A DNA stretch of 64,000 nucleotides from an uncultured Bradyrhizobium sp. (GCF_936943645.1 NZ_CAKZJO010000102.1:1-64000), one strand, 5' to 3'; counted from the stretch's first letter, positions 36,783 to 45,712 are shown. The notes: generated from the sequence alone by a model not told the origin. Translations and numbers: made by a program.

Positions 36783-37454
36783 CTAGGCCTTGGCGATGCC
36801 TGCGATGAACAGATCGATCACTGCTTCCGCCAACCGCTCGATCTCGCCCTCTTGGACGCCCCAGCGCGGAAAGTGGCCGTCGAGATTCATCCGGGCGAAG
36901 CCGTAGACCAGCGCGCGGCCGGCGATCTGGACCTGCTTGAGATCGGCGGAGCGCAGCAGACCCTGCTCCGCCGCTTCAGCGAGGATTCCCTCGGTCAGGG
37001 CGATCAGTTCGGCGTTGTCGCGGGTCAGCTCGGCGGAGCTGCCATGGGCGAAATAGCGCCCGGTGGAGATGATTTCGAAATGCGCGGGATTGCGCATCGC
37101 CCAGCGCAGGTAGGCAAGGCCAAAGGCGCGGAAACGGGCGAGCGGGCCGGCGGCCAGAGCTTCGCTCAGCGCCGCCTCGATCTCGGCACGGAAACGCCGC
37201 TGCGCCTCCTCGGCCGCCGCCGCCATGAGGGCATCGCGGTTCGGAAAGTGCCGGAACGGCGCGCCCGGCGATACTGCAGCCCGGCGCGCGGCCTCACGCA
37301 CCGAGACTTCCGCTCCTTCCGCAGCGAGCTGCAGCGCAGCATCGATCAGGACGCGGCGAAGATCGCCGTGGTGGTACGGCCGGGGTTCGACTGCCGGGCG
37401 GCGGGTGCGCGGCTTGGGTGCTTGGCGAGCGGCTTTGGGCATGAGAAGCGCCAT
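36783..37454 (-). CDS. TetR/AcrR-family transcription regulator
   Basis: A 223-residue repressor-type protein. The N-terminal helix-turn-helix (YHHGDLRRVLIDAALQL, VSVREAARRAAVSPGAPFRHFPNRDAL) binds DNA as a dimer, and the C-terminal domain (AYLRWAMRNPAHFEIIS) belongs to the WHG-type ligand pocket. Its start at 37454 (or Met5 at 37442) faces the divergent ferric-reductase-like gene. Two near-identical 17-bp palindromes in between are its likely operators. A hairpin repeat separates them from its start codon. Confidence 0.9.
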   Translation of the reverse strand: MALLMPKAARQAPKPRTRRPAVEPRPYHHGDLRRVLIDAALQLAAEGAEVSVREAARRAAVSPGAPFRHFPNRDALMAAAAEEAQRRFRAEIEAALSEALAAGPLARFRAFGLAYLRWAMRNPAHFEIISTGRYFAHGSSAELTRDNAELIALTEGILAEAAEQGLLRSADLKQVQIAGRALVYGFARMNLDGHFPRWGVQEGEIERLAEAVIDLFIAGIAKA

Positions 37455-37469
37455 GGCGGAGGTGTGCTC

Positions 37470-37584
37470 CCTCTCCCGCTTGCGGGGGAGGGCTGGGGTG
37501 GGGGTCGTGCCACAACGAAGAATCCCTGAGCGGAGAAAGCCCCCACCCGGCGCTCCGCGCCGACCTCCCCCGCAAGCGGGAGAG
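37470..37584. repeat. 115-bp inverted repeat element
   Basis: Perfect 22-bp terminal arms (37470-37491 and 37563-37584) with inner GGGGTGGGGG/CCCCCACCC pairing. It can fold into one hairpin inside the tetR leader. It resembles the 27421-27586 element in layout but not in arm sequence. Confidence 0.85.
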
Positions 37585-37634
37585 GTTGCAGCGAACTCGT
37601 GGACGCACCGAGCCTAGCATCACCCGAACGTGAA

Positions 37635-37651
37635 TGTAAGCAGCGATTACA
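37635..37651. promoter_or_regulatory. Probable TetR operator, site 1
   Basis: TGTAAGCAGCGATTACA, a 17-bp imperfect palindrome just upstream of a -35 hexamer. It differs from site 2 by a few bases and shares the TGTAA...TTACA ends. Assignment to the adjacent TetR gene is inferred from position. Confidence 0.65.
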
Positions 37652-37654
37652 CGG

Positions 37655-37683
37655 TTGACCGCGCAAGCGCGCCGAAATGTAAT
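37655..37683 (+). promoter_or_regulatory. Promoter of the ferric-reductase-like gene
   Basis: TTGACC (37655-37660) and TGTAAT (37678-37683) are spaced by exactly 17 bases, about 30 bases before the start codon at 37713. The -10 box lies inside operator site 2, so binding there would block RNA polymerase. Confidence 0.65.
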
Positions 37684-37694
37684 CGATGATTACA
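37678..37694. promoter_or_regulatory. Probable TetR operator, site 2
   Basis: TGTAATCGATGATTACA: perfect 7-bp arms around GAT. Its centre is 43 bp from that of site 1, close to four helical turns, so two dimers would lie on the same DNA face. Confidence 0.7.
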
Positions 37695-37712
37695 TAACGA
37701 AGGGAGACCATC

Positions 37713-38333
37713 ATGTCGCAACGTCAAGGCTGGCTCGAAGGCTGGCGGCTGCTGGCCGCCCTCACCCTCAGCCTGGTCATTCTCAGCTTGTGGATCGCCT
37801 CGATGCGGCAGTTCGAGGTCGAGGGCGTACGGATGGTGATCCGCTTCACGGCACGCAGCTCGCTCACGCTGTTCTGCCTCGCCTTCAGCGGCGCGGCGCT
37901 GGCGCGGCTGTGGCCCAATGGCTGGACGCGCTGGCAGCATCGCAACCGCCGCTATCTCGGCTTGAGCTTTGCGGTCTCCCACGCCATCCACGCGGTCGCG
38001 ATCATCGCCTTCGCCAAGATGGATCCAGCCGGTTTTGCGGAGGCCACCTCGCCTGCCTCCTACATCTTCGGCGGGATCGGCTATGCCGTCATCATTGCCA
38101 TGAGCGCGACCTCGTTCGACCGCACCGCCGCGCTGATCGGGCCGCGCGCCTGGCGGACACTGCATCTCGCCGGCGGCTATTATCTCTGGCTCCAGTTCAT
38201 GGTCTCGTTCGGCAAGCGCGTGCCGGCGATGCCGCTCTATGCCGCCTTCCTCGTTCCGCTGTTGATCGTGATGGCGCTGCGCATGATCGCGATGGCTCGC
38301 CATCCGCGCGGCCAGACCGTTGCGGCGGGCTGA
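37713..38333 (+). CDS. Ferric-reductase-like (MsrQ-like) membrane haem protein
   Basis: A 206-residue inner-membrane protein with about six spans. Candidate haem-binding histidines are His90, His93 and His151 (FAVSHAIHAV, TLHLAGGYYLW), as in the ferric reductase-like transmembrane domain family. It has no flavin or NAD domain, so electrons must come from a partner. It starts MSQRQGW at 37713, 19 bases after operator site 2. The likely control is repression by the divergent TetR protein. Confidence 0.8.
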   Translation: MSQRQGWLEGWRLLAALTLSLVILSLWIASMRQFEVEGVRMVIRFTARSSLTLFCLAFSGAALARLWPNGWTRWQHRNRRYLGLSFAVSHAIHAVAIIAFAKMDPAGFAEATSPASYIFGGIGYAVIIAMSATSFDRTAALIGPRAWRTLHLAGGYYLWLQFMVSFGKRVPAMPLYAAFLVPLLIVMALRMIAMARHPRGQTVAAG

Positions 38334-38398
38334 AGCGGCCCGCCTAAAGCGCGATGAGATTTGGATGAATCGTCATCGCACTTTAGATCGTTGTTTAC

Positions 38399-38443
38399 GC
38401 ATGATCTTTCCGGAAAACCGCTTCGCACTTTTCCGGATCATGC
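38399..38443. repeat. 45-bp interspersed hairpin repeat, copy 1
   Basis: GCATGATC...GATCATGC ends with inner TCCGGAAAA/TTTTCCGGA pairing. It is identical at 42 of 45 positions to the copy at 53257-53301. It ends two bases before the SDR stop codon. Upstream 38350-38398 holds a second small palindromic part (GCGATGA...TCATCGC). Confidence 0.9.
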
Positions 38444-38444
38444 T

Positions 38445-39293
38445 TTATTGCGGCAGGAATCCGAGTCGCTTGGCAATGATGCGGTCGAGCGTCCGTTTCG
38501 GCAGCACGGCCGTGATCAGATGGCGCATCGGATCCGGCGTGATCTGGTAGCGCACCTTCGGGCTCGCCGCGGTGAGCGCCTCGAACACGATCTCGGCGAT
38601 GCGCTCGGCCGGCAGGCCCTTGGCGCCGAGATCCATCATGAAGGCCATGACCTTGTTCAGCGCCGGCAGATAGGGCGAGTTCTGGTAGACGGACAGATCG
38701 ATCTCCTCCGCCTTGCTCCAGATCGGCGTCTTCACCGCGCCAGGCGCGACGATGATGACGTCGATGCCGAACAGCATCAGCTCGCGGCGCAGGCTTTCGG
38801 ACAGTCCCTCGATGGCGTGCTTGGAGGTGCAGTAGGGTGCCGACAGCGGATTGCCGTTCTTCCCCGCGACCGAGCTGATCATCACGATCCGCCCCTTCGG
38901 CCCCTTCAGCGACGGATCGGCGCCGAGCAGCGGCCCGAACGCCTGCGTCGCGATCACGGGGCCGACGACGTTGATGTCCATCTGGCGGCGGAAATCGTCG
39001 GCCGACAATTCGAGCACGGGGCCCGCGACGGCGATGCCGGCATTGTTGACGAGGCCCGCCAGTGTCTCGCCATTCAGCGCCTCCCGTACGTCTCGCGCGG
39101 CCGCGAGGACCGCGGCCTCGTCGGTGACGTCGAACAGCAGTGGGGTGAAATTGGCGCCGAACTCGCCCTTGAGCCTGATGGCATCGGCCTGCTTGCGAAC
39201 GCTGCCGAACACGCGATAGCCGCGTCCGATCAGAAACTTTGCAGTAGCCCAGCCGATGCCTGTGGACGCACCGGTGACGACGACGGATCGCAT
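38445..39293 (-). CDS. SDR family oxidoreductase
   Basis: A 282-residue classical short-chain dehydrogenase: cofactor motif TGASTGIG (residues 7-14), NNAG in LVNNAGIAV, catalytic Ser in ISSVAGK and the YCTSK motif. The C-terminus is longer than usual (to PKRTLDRIIAKRLG), as in retinol/17-beta dehydrogenase-like SDRs. ATG 39293 has a G-rich Shine-Dalgarno eight bases before; the frame opens further upstream without support. Substrate and NAD/NADP preference are unknown. Single gene. Confidence 0.88.
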   Translation of the reverse strand: MRSVVVTGASTGIGWATAKFLIGRGYRVFGSVRKQADAIRLKGEFGANFTPLLFDVTDEAAVLAAARDVREALNGETLAGLVNNAGIAVAGPVLELSADDFRRQMDINVVGPVIATQAFGPLLGADPSLKGPKGRIVMISSVAGKNGNPLSAPYCTSKHAIEGLSESLRRELMLFGIDVIIVAPGAVKTPIWSKAEEIDLSVYQNSPYLPALNKVMAFMMDLGAKGLPAERIAEIVFEALTAASPKVRYQITPDPMRHLITAVLPKRTLDRIIAKRLGFLPQ

Positions 39294-39891
39294 GGTCAAT
39301 TCCCCCCTGTTGTGCCCCGCGATCAATGTAGGATACGGCCGCGCCGACGCAACGCCGTCAGCTTCTCAAGCCGCGCATCCATGATGCTTTTTCGAGCCAT
39401 AGACTGGCTGCAAGAAGCCGCCGCAGATGTCGGTTCTCAAGATGAAGCAGCGCGCGAACGTCAAAAGGCGCAATAGACCGCATCATGAGAACGCGGATGA
39501 AGAGCCGAATCCTAGACTCTGACAGCACAGCGCTTTTCGCGGTCGCAGCTTTTGAAAAAGCGCTGACAAACGAGGCGAGATCAAGAATGTGGTTTAAGCG
39601 TCAGTTCTTCGTGCTCAGAGGGCACGTCAGCTCGCGAAGAATTTGATTGAAGCAGCAATGCTTGGCGCGAGATGAAAAGAGCGAGACCGCTGTCTGCGAT
39701 CTCGCTCCAATATAGTCGCGAAGGCTTAAGATTTGGTTTGGCGCACGAAGCTTGTGCTTTCGCTTCCTTGTCCCGGACGCGGTGCAGCGCGGAAGCGATG
39801 CGCCGCAGAGCCGGGACCCATCTCACCACATGGACCCCGGATCAGCAGCGCACCACTTTGCGTGATGCGCTGCGTCCGAAGAACGCAAACC
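39294..39891. other. Gene-free stretch of about 600 bp with a repeat
   Basis: No convincing gene. From about 39294 to 39760 the sequence is less GC-rich, with a 9-bp hairpin (39529-39537 with 39556-39564). From about 39767 to 39880 lies an imperfect palindromic repeat (TGTCCCGGACGCGGTGCAGC...GCGCTGCGTCCG) of a type I recall as common in Bradyrhizobium. A frame at 39581-39829 reads through this repeat and is not accepted. Confidence 0.6.
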
Positions 39892-40911
39892 TTAGTTCTT
39901 CGACTTGTCGACCAGCGCGCCCTTCTTGATCCAGGGCATCATGTCGCGCAGCTTGGCGCCGACTTCCTCGATCGGGTGCGCAGCGAGCTTGGCGCGGGTT
40001 GCCTTGAACGAGGTCTGGTTGACCTTGTTCTCGAGCATCCAGTCGCGGGCGAACTTGCCGCCCTGGATGTCGGCGAGGACGCGCTTCATCTCGGCCTTGG
40101 TCTCCGCAGTGACGATGCGGGGACCGGTGACGTACTCGCCGTACTCGGCGGTGTTGGAGATCGAGTAGTTCATGTTGGCGATGCCGCCTTCATAGATCAG
40201 GTCGACGATCAGCTTCACTTCGTGCAGGCACTCGAAATAGGCCATTTCCGGGGCGTAGCCGGCTTCGACCAGGGTCTCGTAGCCGCCCTTGATCAGCTCG
40301 ACCAGGCCGCCGCAGAGCACGACCTGCTCGCCGAACAGGTCGGTTTCGCACTCTTCCTTGAAGGTGGTCTCGATGATGCCGGCGCGGCCGCCGCCGACGG
40401 CCGAAGCGTAGGACAGGCCGAGGTCATGGGCGTTGCCCGAGACGTCCTTGGCGATCGCGATCAGGCAGGGCACGCCGCCGCCGCGCTGGTACTCGGAGCG
40501 CACGGTGTGGCCGGGGCCCTTCGGCGCGATCATGAGCACGTCAAGGTCGGCGCGCGGATCGAGCAGGTTGAAGTGGACGTTGAGGCCGTGCGCGAACACG
40601 AGGGCAGCGCCCTTCTTCATGTTGTCGTGCAGGTGCTCACGATAGATGTCGCCCTGAAGCTCGTCCGGGGTCAGCATCATGACGAGGTCGGCCCATTTGG
40701 CGGCTTCGGCGACTTCCATCACCTTGAAGCCTGCGGCTTCCGCCTTCTTCACCGAGCCCGAGTCCTTGCGCAGCGCAATGGCGACGTCCTTGACGCCGGA
40801 ATCCTTCAGATTGAGCGCATGGGCATGGCCCTGGCTGCCATAGCCGACGATGGCGACCTTCTTGCCCTTGATCAGGTTCAGGTCGGCGTCGCGATCGTAA
40901 TAAACACGCAT
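39892..40911 (-). CDS. ilvC: Ketol-acid reductoisomerase
   Basis: A 339-residue class I enzyme, the second step of isoleucine and valine synthesis (acetohydroxy acid to dihydroxy acid, using NADPH and Mg2+). It has GYGSQGHAHALN (NADPH loop, 23-34), LMMLTPDELQ, APKGPGHTVRSEY, and the metal ligands in DLFGEQVVLCGG and the C-terminal knot (ECLHEVKLIVDLIYEGG). The length is standard. It is a single unit, near but not in the ilvBH unit on the same strand. Confidence 0.97.
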   Translation of the reverse strand: MRVYYDRDADLNLIKGKKVAIVGYGSQGHAHALNLKDSGVKDVAIALRKDSGSVKKAEAAGFKVMEVAEAAKWADLVMMLTPDELQGDIYREHLHDNMKKGAALVFAHGLNVHFNLLDPRADLDVLMIAPKGPGHTVRSEYQRGGGVPCLIAIAKDVSGNAHDLGLSYASAVGGGRAGIIETTFKEECETDLFGEQVVLCGGLVELIKGGYETLVEAGYAPEMAYFECLHEVKLIVDLIYEGGIANMNYSISNTAEYGEYVTGPRIVTAETKAEMKRVLADIQGGKFARDWMLENKVNQTSFKATRAKLAAHPIEEVGAKLRDMMPWIKKGALVDKSKN

Positions 40912-41044
40912 AGGTCGTTTCCTCGTTCAGGGCCGAAATCGGCCATTGGTCAGTGTCCGAAGGGTGAAATTTGCGGATTTCGGGGGCTGTCTAGAGCATT
41001 TTCAGCCCGTAGGGAAACCCGTTTCTGCATGGAAATCCGCGACA

Positions 41045-41647
41045 TCATGCATCCATGAAAACGGGGTAGAGGGAGGCCAGCAGCAGGAGCGCCATCAGGA
41101 TGTTGAAGGCGCGGACCAGCCGCTGCGAGGTCAGGACCGGCCGCAACGCTGAGCCGAACAGGGCCCAGACCACGGTCGAGACCGTGCCGACGAGCAGGCT
41201 GATCAGGGTCTGGATCGCGATGTTGAGCGGGAATTGGGCGATCGCGGCATAGGCGGTGATGGTGCCGATCACGATCACCCAGCCCTTGGCGTTGATCCAT
41301 TGGAACATCGCCGCGCCCCAGAAGGTCATCGGACCGCGGCCATCCCCCTCCCCGGGCTTGGTCGGGCCGGACATGGCAATCGCGGCGGCCAGGTAGATCA
41401 GGTAGGCGGCACCGGCATATTTCAGGATGGTCTGCAGGATCGGATAGGCCAGGAACACCGAGCCGAGCCCGAGGCCGACAGCGGCGACCATGAAGGCGAA
41501 GCCGAGGACGATGCCGACGATGTGCGGGATGGTGCGCCGGAAGCCGTAGGTCAGGCCCGAGGACAGCAGCATGATGTTGTTCGGCCCGGGCGTGAAATAC
41601 ATCACGACCATGAAGATGAGGAAGGCATAGAACAGCGACTGGGACAT
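41045..41647 (-). CDS. LysE/RhtB-family amino acid exporter
   Basis: A 200-residue inner-membrane protein with about six spans. It carries the family motif FTPGPNNIMLLSSGLTYGFRRTIPHIVGIVLGF near 17-49. Relatives export lysine, threonine, homoserine or other small molecules. ATG 41647 has GAGG five bases before it, overlapping the stop of the upstream EamA gene, so the two are coupled. The GTG two codons earlier is the alternative start. Confidence 0.9.
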   Translation of the reverse strand: MSQSLFYAFLIFMVVMYFTPGPNNIMLLSSGLTYGFRRTIPHIVGIVLGFAFMVAAVGLGLGSVFLAYPILQTILKYAGAAYLIYLAAAIAMSGPTKPGEGDGRGPMTFWGAAMFQWINAKGWVIVIGTITAYAAIAQFPLNIAIQTLISLLVGTVSTVVWALFGSALRPVLTSQRLVRAFNILMALLLLASLYPVFMDA

Positions 41648-41654
41648 GTTCACC

Positions 41655-42542
41655 TCACGCTGCCTTTCCCGCTGCCTTGGGCAGGACTTGCGGGCGCCGC
41701 GCCAGCACCATCACCGCGATACCACCGATCACGGTCAGCATGCCGGCGAGCCGCAAGGGTCCGAACCGCTCGCCGAACACGATGCTGGAGGCCGCCGAAC
41801 CGATGAACGGGACCAGCAGCGCGAACGGCACCACTTGCGCGGCGGGATAGTCGCGCAACAACCGGCCCCAGAGCCAATAGGCGATACTGGTGGAGATGGC
41901 ACCGATCACCAGCAGGCAGATGAGACCTTTAAGCGACATGTGGATCAGCGACTGGAAGGTCGGCACCGGCCCGTTGACGACCAGCGCGAGCGCAAAAAGC
42001 GGCACCGCGGCCGTGAGGCAGAGCCAGGCAAACAGGTCGAACATCGGCGCGCCGCGGGCTCCGCGCAGCAGAAGATTGCCGACGGCAAAGCAGATCGGGG
42101 CGATCATCAGCACCGCAAAGGCGGCGACGCTGAAATCGTAACCCACCGTGCCGCAGATCATGAGCAGGCCCGCGGCCGCAATGACGACACCAAGCGTCTG
42201 CACCGGCGTCGGCCGTTCGCCAAAGGCGATCGCGGCGAATCCGATCGTGAACAGCGCCTGACTCTGCACCACGACGCTGGTCAGCCCGACCGGCACGCCG
42301 TGGGCAATGCCGTAGGCCTGACTCAGGAACTGGCCGAGGAACAGCGTGAGGCTGATCGCGATCAGGAGCGACCAGGCGACCTTCGGCTTCGGAACGAAGA
42401 GGCACGGCACCGCCGCAATCGCAAAGCGCATCGCCGTCATCAGCTCCGGCGAAAACTCGTCGAGCGCGATCCGGCTCGCCACGAAGGCAAGTCCCCAGAT
42501 GATCGCCACCACGATGGCGATGAGGATATCGGCCGGCTTCAT
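41655..42542 (-). CDS. EamA/DMT-family transporter
   Basis: A 295-residue inner-membrane protein with ten predicted spans in two EamA repeats (first: AIVVAIIWGLAFVASRIALDEF; second: APICFAVGNLLLRG and IGAISTSIAYWLWGRLL). Drug/metabolite exporters of this type often move amino acids. The ATG 42542 (MKPADILIAIV) is where homology begins. It is followed by the LysE-type gene with a shared stop/Shine-Dalgarno, so this may be a paired export unit. Confidence 0.9.
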   Translation of the reverse strand: MKPADILIAIVVAIIWGLAFVASRIALDEFSPELMTAMRFAIAAVPCLFVPKPKVAWSLLIAISLTLFLGQFLSQAYGIAHGVPVGLTSVVVQSQALFTIGFAAIAFGERPTPVQTLGVVIAAAGLLMICGTVGYDFSVAAFAVLMIAPICFAVGNLLLRGARGAPMFDLFAWLCLTAAVPLFALALVVNGPVPTFQSLIHMSLKGLICLLVIGAISTSIAYWLWGRLLRDYPAAQVVPFALLVPFIGSAASSIVFGERFGPLRLAGMLTVIGGIAVMVLARRPQVLPKAAGKAA

Positions 42543-42588
42543 TGTTGTTCTCGGTTCTGCCCTGTCGTGCAGCCCTGTTGTTGTTCGT

Positions 42589-43284
42589 CTAGCCTTGCTC
42601 GCCGGCTCTTGGTTTCCGCAGCAGATACGTGCCGTGCATCGGTGCGTGGTAGTCGGCCGAGACCAGCGTGAAGCCGACATCGGTCAGCATCCGCTCCATC
42701 ACCCAGCCGAAGGTGGAATATTCGTCGCGCATATGTGTCACCACGCCTTCGCGGGCGAAATCGTGGTTCTTGATCTGGAAGTCGGCCCATTGCTCGACGT
42801 CGCGCTCGATGGCATCCGGCATCGAAGCGTAGACGATGTCGCGCAGGTAGAACGTCGCCCCGGGCTTGAGCGCGCGAAAGATCCGCGACATCGCCACTGC
42901 CTTCCAGAAATCAGGCAGGTGATGCAGCGTGAATTCGCTGACGATCAGATCGTAGGATTCCGGCCGATAGGCGAAGCTGAGCAGACCGGCGGACTGGGTG
43001 CGCACGGGCGCCTTGCGATCGCGCGCGTAGATCTCGGCAAGCGCCAGCATCGCCGGTGAGATGTCGATGGCATCGACCTCGGCGCCCATCAGCGCGGCTT
43101 CGGTCGCCAGCACCCCGTTGCCGCAGCCGATGTCGGCGATGCGCCAGCCGCGCTGGACTCCCAGCATTTTCAGTGCGGCGCGCGCCCGCAGATCGGCATC
43201 GTCGTGGGCGTCGTAGATCGACGCCACAGCGGGCCCGATGCCCATCCGGTTCCGCTCGTTATAGTACCAGTCGCGCGCCAGCAT
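42589..43284 (-). CDS. Class I SAM-dependent methyltransferase
   Basis: A 231-residue methyltransferase: SAM-binding motif I IADIGCGNGVLATEA (about 49-63), acidic post-I VDAIDISPAM, and a motif IV-like LIVSEFTLHHLPD. It belongs to the UbiE/COQ5-like small-molecule group, and the substrate is unknown. It begins three bases after the ilvH stop and is followed by the exporters, so it may be part of the ilvBH transcript. Confidence 0.87.
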   Translation of the reverse strand: MLARDWYYNERNRMGIGPAVASIYDAHDDADLRARAALKMLGVQRGWRIADIGCGNGVLATEAALMGAEVDAIDISPAMLALAEIYARDRKAPVRTQSAGLLSFAYRPESYDLIVSEFTLHHLPDFWKAVAMSRIFRALKPGATFYLRDIVYASMPDAIERDVEQWADFQIKNHDFAREGVVTHMRDEYSTFGWVMERMLTDVGFTLVSADYHAPMHGTYLLRKPRAGEQG

Positions 43285-43287
43285 GGT

Positions 43288-43830
43288 TCACATCCCTTCA
43301 GGCCCGCGGCCGATCGCGGCAACGCCGGTGCGCGACACCTCGACAAGGCCGAGCGGGCGCATCAGGTCGATAAACTGGTTGATCTTGTCGGTGTTGCCTG
43401 TGATCTCGAACACAAAGCTCTCGGTGGTGGCGTCGATCACCCGGGCGCGGAACGCATCCGCAAGCCGCAGCGCCTCGACCCGGTGCTCGCCCTGCCCGCG
43501 GACCTTGACCATCGCGAGCTCACGCTCGATCGAGCGCCGGGTCTGGGTCATGTCGACGACCTGGTAGACCGGGATCATGCGATCGAGCTGGTTCTTGATC
43601 TGCGCGATCACCATCGGCGTCCCCGTGGTGACGATGGTGATGCGCGACAGATGCTTCTGCGCCTCGGTCTCGGAGACCGTGAGGCTTTCGATGTTGTAGC
43701 CGCGGCCCGAGAACAGGCCGATGACGCGCGCGAGCACGCCGGGCTCGTTCTGCACGAGCACGGCAAGCGTGTGCGTCTCGTTCGGATCGTGGCGCTCTTC
43801 GATGAAGTAGGCGGATGCGGGCTGGTTCAT
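43288..43830 (-). CDS. ilvH: Acetolactate synthase small (regulatory) subunit
   Basis: A 180-residue regulatory subunit with an N-terminal ACT domain (HTLAVLVQNEPGVLARVIGLFSGRGYNIESL) that gives valine feedback inhibition, and the ALS_ss C-terminal domain (ELAMVKVRGQGEHRVE). It activates the large subunit encoded 24 bases upstream (ilvB). First step of branched-chain amino acid synthesis. Confidence 0.96.
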   Translation of the reverse strand: MNQPASAYFIEERHDPNETHTLAVLVQNEPGVLARVIGLFSGRGYNIESLTVSETEAQKHLSRITIVTTGTPMVIAQIKNQLDRMIPVYQVVDMTQTRRSIERELAMVKVRGQGEHRVEALRLADAFRARVIDATTESFVFEITGNTDKINQFIDLMRPLGLVEVSRTGVAAIGRGPEGM

Positions 43831-43854
43831 TGTCGTCCCCTCAAATCTCTCTCG

Positions 43855-45630
43855 TCACACCAGCGCCTTGCCGCCGGCGAACGCCTTCGCGGTCGCCTCG
43901 TCATTCGCCTGCTCCGGCAGCAGCATCTCGTTATGCGCCTTGCCGGAGGGAATCATCGGGAAGCAGTTTTCGAGCGCCGCGACGCGGCAGTCGAACAGCA
44001 CGGGGCGCTTGACCGAGATCATCTCCTTGATGGCGCCGTCGAGGTCGCCGGGCTTGTGCACCTGCAGGCCGACGGCGCCATAGGCTTCGGCGAGCTTGAC
44101 GAAATCCGGCAGCGCCTCCGAATAGGAATGCGACAGACGGTTGCCGTGCAGCAGCTGTTGCCACTGCCGCACCATGCCCATGTACTGGTTGTTCAGGATG
44201 AAGATCTTGATCGGAAGCTCGTACTGAACCGCCGTCGACATCTCCTGCATCGTCATCTGCACCGAGGCATCGCCCGCGATATCGATGACGAGGCTGTCCG
44301 GATGGGCCACCTGCACGCCGACCGCGGCCGGCAGGCCGTAGCCCATGGTGCCGAGACCGCCCGAGGTCATCCAGCGGTGCGGCTCGTCGAAGCCGTAGAA
44401 CTGCGCCGCCCACATCTGGTGCTGACCGACTTCGGTCGTGATGTAGGTGTCCTTGCCACGCGTCGCCTCGAACAGGCTCTGGATCGCGTGCTGCGGCAGG
44501 ATGACTTCGTTGCTCTTCTTGTAATAGAGCGAGTTGCGGGCGCGCCACTGCGCGATCTGCTGCCACCACGACTTGATATCGGGCTTCTTCGCCTCCGCCT
44601 TGAACACCTGGAGGATGTCGCCGAGGATGTTGGCGCAATCGCCGATGATCGGCACGTCGACGCGGATGTTCTTGTTGATCGAGGACGGGTCGATGTCGAT
44701 GTGGATCTTCTTCGAGCCCGGCGAGAACGCATCGACGCGGCCGGTGATGCGGTCGTCGAAGCGCGCACCGACGCACAGCATGACGTCGCAATCATGCATC
44801 GTCATGTTGGCTTCGTAGGTGCCGTGCATGCCGAGCATGCCGAGCCAGTTCTTGCCCGACGCCGGATAGGCGCCGAGGCCCATCAGCGTCGAGGTGATCG
44901 GAAAGCCGGTGACCTCGACCAGCTCGCGCAGCAGCCTGGTGGCTTCAGGACCGGAGTTGATGACGCCGCCGCCACTGTAGATCACGGGGCGCTTGGCACC
45001 CGCGAGCAGCGAGACCGCCTTGCGGATCTGCGACGCATCGCCCTTCACGCGCGGCGCGTAGGAGCGGTGCACGTCGGATTTGCGCGGCGGGTGATAGGTG
45101 CCGGTCGCGAACTGCACGTCCTTGGGCACGTCGACCAGCACCGGGCCCGGACGGCCCGTGGTCGCGACGTAGAACGCCTCGTGCAGCACTTTCGCGAGAT
45201 CGTTGACGTCGCGCACCAGCCAATTGTGCTTGGTGCAGGGACGCGTGATGCCGACGGTGTCGCATTCCTGGAACGCGTCGTTGCCGATCAGATGCGTCGG
45301 CACCTGACCGGAGATGCAGACGAGCGGGATCGAATCCATCAGCGCATCGGTCAGCGGCGTCACCATGTTGGTGGCACCGGGACCGGAGGTCACCAGCGCG
45401 ACGCCCGGCTTGCCGGTCGAGCGCGCATAGCCCTCGGCGGCATGGCCCGCGCCCTGCTCGTGGCGGACGAGGATGTGCTGGACCTCGCTCTGCTGGAAGA
45501 TCTCGTCATAGATCGGAAGCACCGCGCCGCCGGGATAGCCGAAAATGTCGGTCACGCCGTGATCGATGAGCGCGCGGACGATCATCGCGGCGCCGGTCAT
45601 CTGGTTCGGATCGTGGCTCTTGTCGGTCAT
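43855..45630 (-). CDS. ilvB: Acetolactate synthase large (catalytic) subunit
   Basis: A 591-residue thiamine diphosphate enzyme condensing two pyruvates, or pyruvate and 2-oxobutyrate, at the start of valine/isoleucine synthesis. It shows GYPGGAVLPIYDE (31-43), the catalytic Glu58 in RHEQGAGHAAEGYAR, the FAD-domain middle and the ThDP motif GDASVQM...LNN. It is transcribed with ilvH. Upstream lie a leader peptide rich in Ile, Leu and Val codons and a terminator, so attenuation by charged branched-chain tRNAs is expected. Confidence 0.97.
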   Translation of the reverse strand: MTDKSHDPNQMTGAAMIVRALIDHGVTDIFGYPGGAVLPIYDEIFQQSEVQHILVRHEQGAGHAAEGYARSTGKPGVALVTSGPGATNMVTPLTDALMDSIPLVCISGQVPTHLIGNDAFQECDTVGITRPCTKHNWLVRDVNDLAKVLHEAFYVATTGRPGPVLVDVPKDVQFATGTYHPPRKSDVHRSYAPRVKGDASQIRKAVSLLAGAKRPVIYSGGGVINSGPEATRLLRELVEVTGFPITSTLMGLGAYPASGKNWLGMLGMHGTYEANMTMHDCDVMLCVGARFDDRITGRVDAFSPGSKKIHIDIDPSSINKNIRVDVPIIGDCANILGDILQVFKAEAKKPDIKSWWQQIAQWRARNSLYYKKSNEVILPQHAIQSLFEATRGKDTYITTEVGQHQMWAAQFYGFDEPHRWMTSGGLGTMGYGLPAAVGVQVAHPDSLVIDIAGDASVQMTMQEMSTAVQYELPIKIFILNNQYMGMVRQWQQLLHGNRLSHSYSEALPDFVKLAEAYGAVGLQVHKPGDLDGAIKEMISVKRPVLFDCRVAALENCFPMIPSGKAHNEMLLPEQANDEATAKAFAGGKALV

Positions 45631-45687
45631 TGGCTTGCTCCGGATGCGCTGTTGTCAGCGGCTTCGTACGTGTCGGGTTCGGGAAAT

Positions 45688-45710
45688 AAAAAAGGCCCCG
45701 AAGAGGGCCC
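45688..45710 (-). terminator. Attenuator terminator before ilvB
   Basis: On the minus strand GGCCC (45709-45705) pairs with GGGCC (45698-45694) around TCTTCG, followed by six U (45693-45688). It lies 58 bases before the ilvB start, in the position of an attenuator. Confidence 0.85.
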
Positions 45711-45712
45711 AT

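Noticed and set aside
39581..39829. 82-codon minus-strand frame before ilvC
   Set aside because: It reads through an interspersed palindromic repeat and has no ribosome site.
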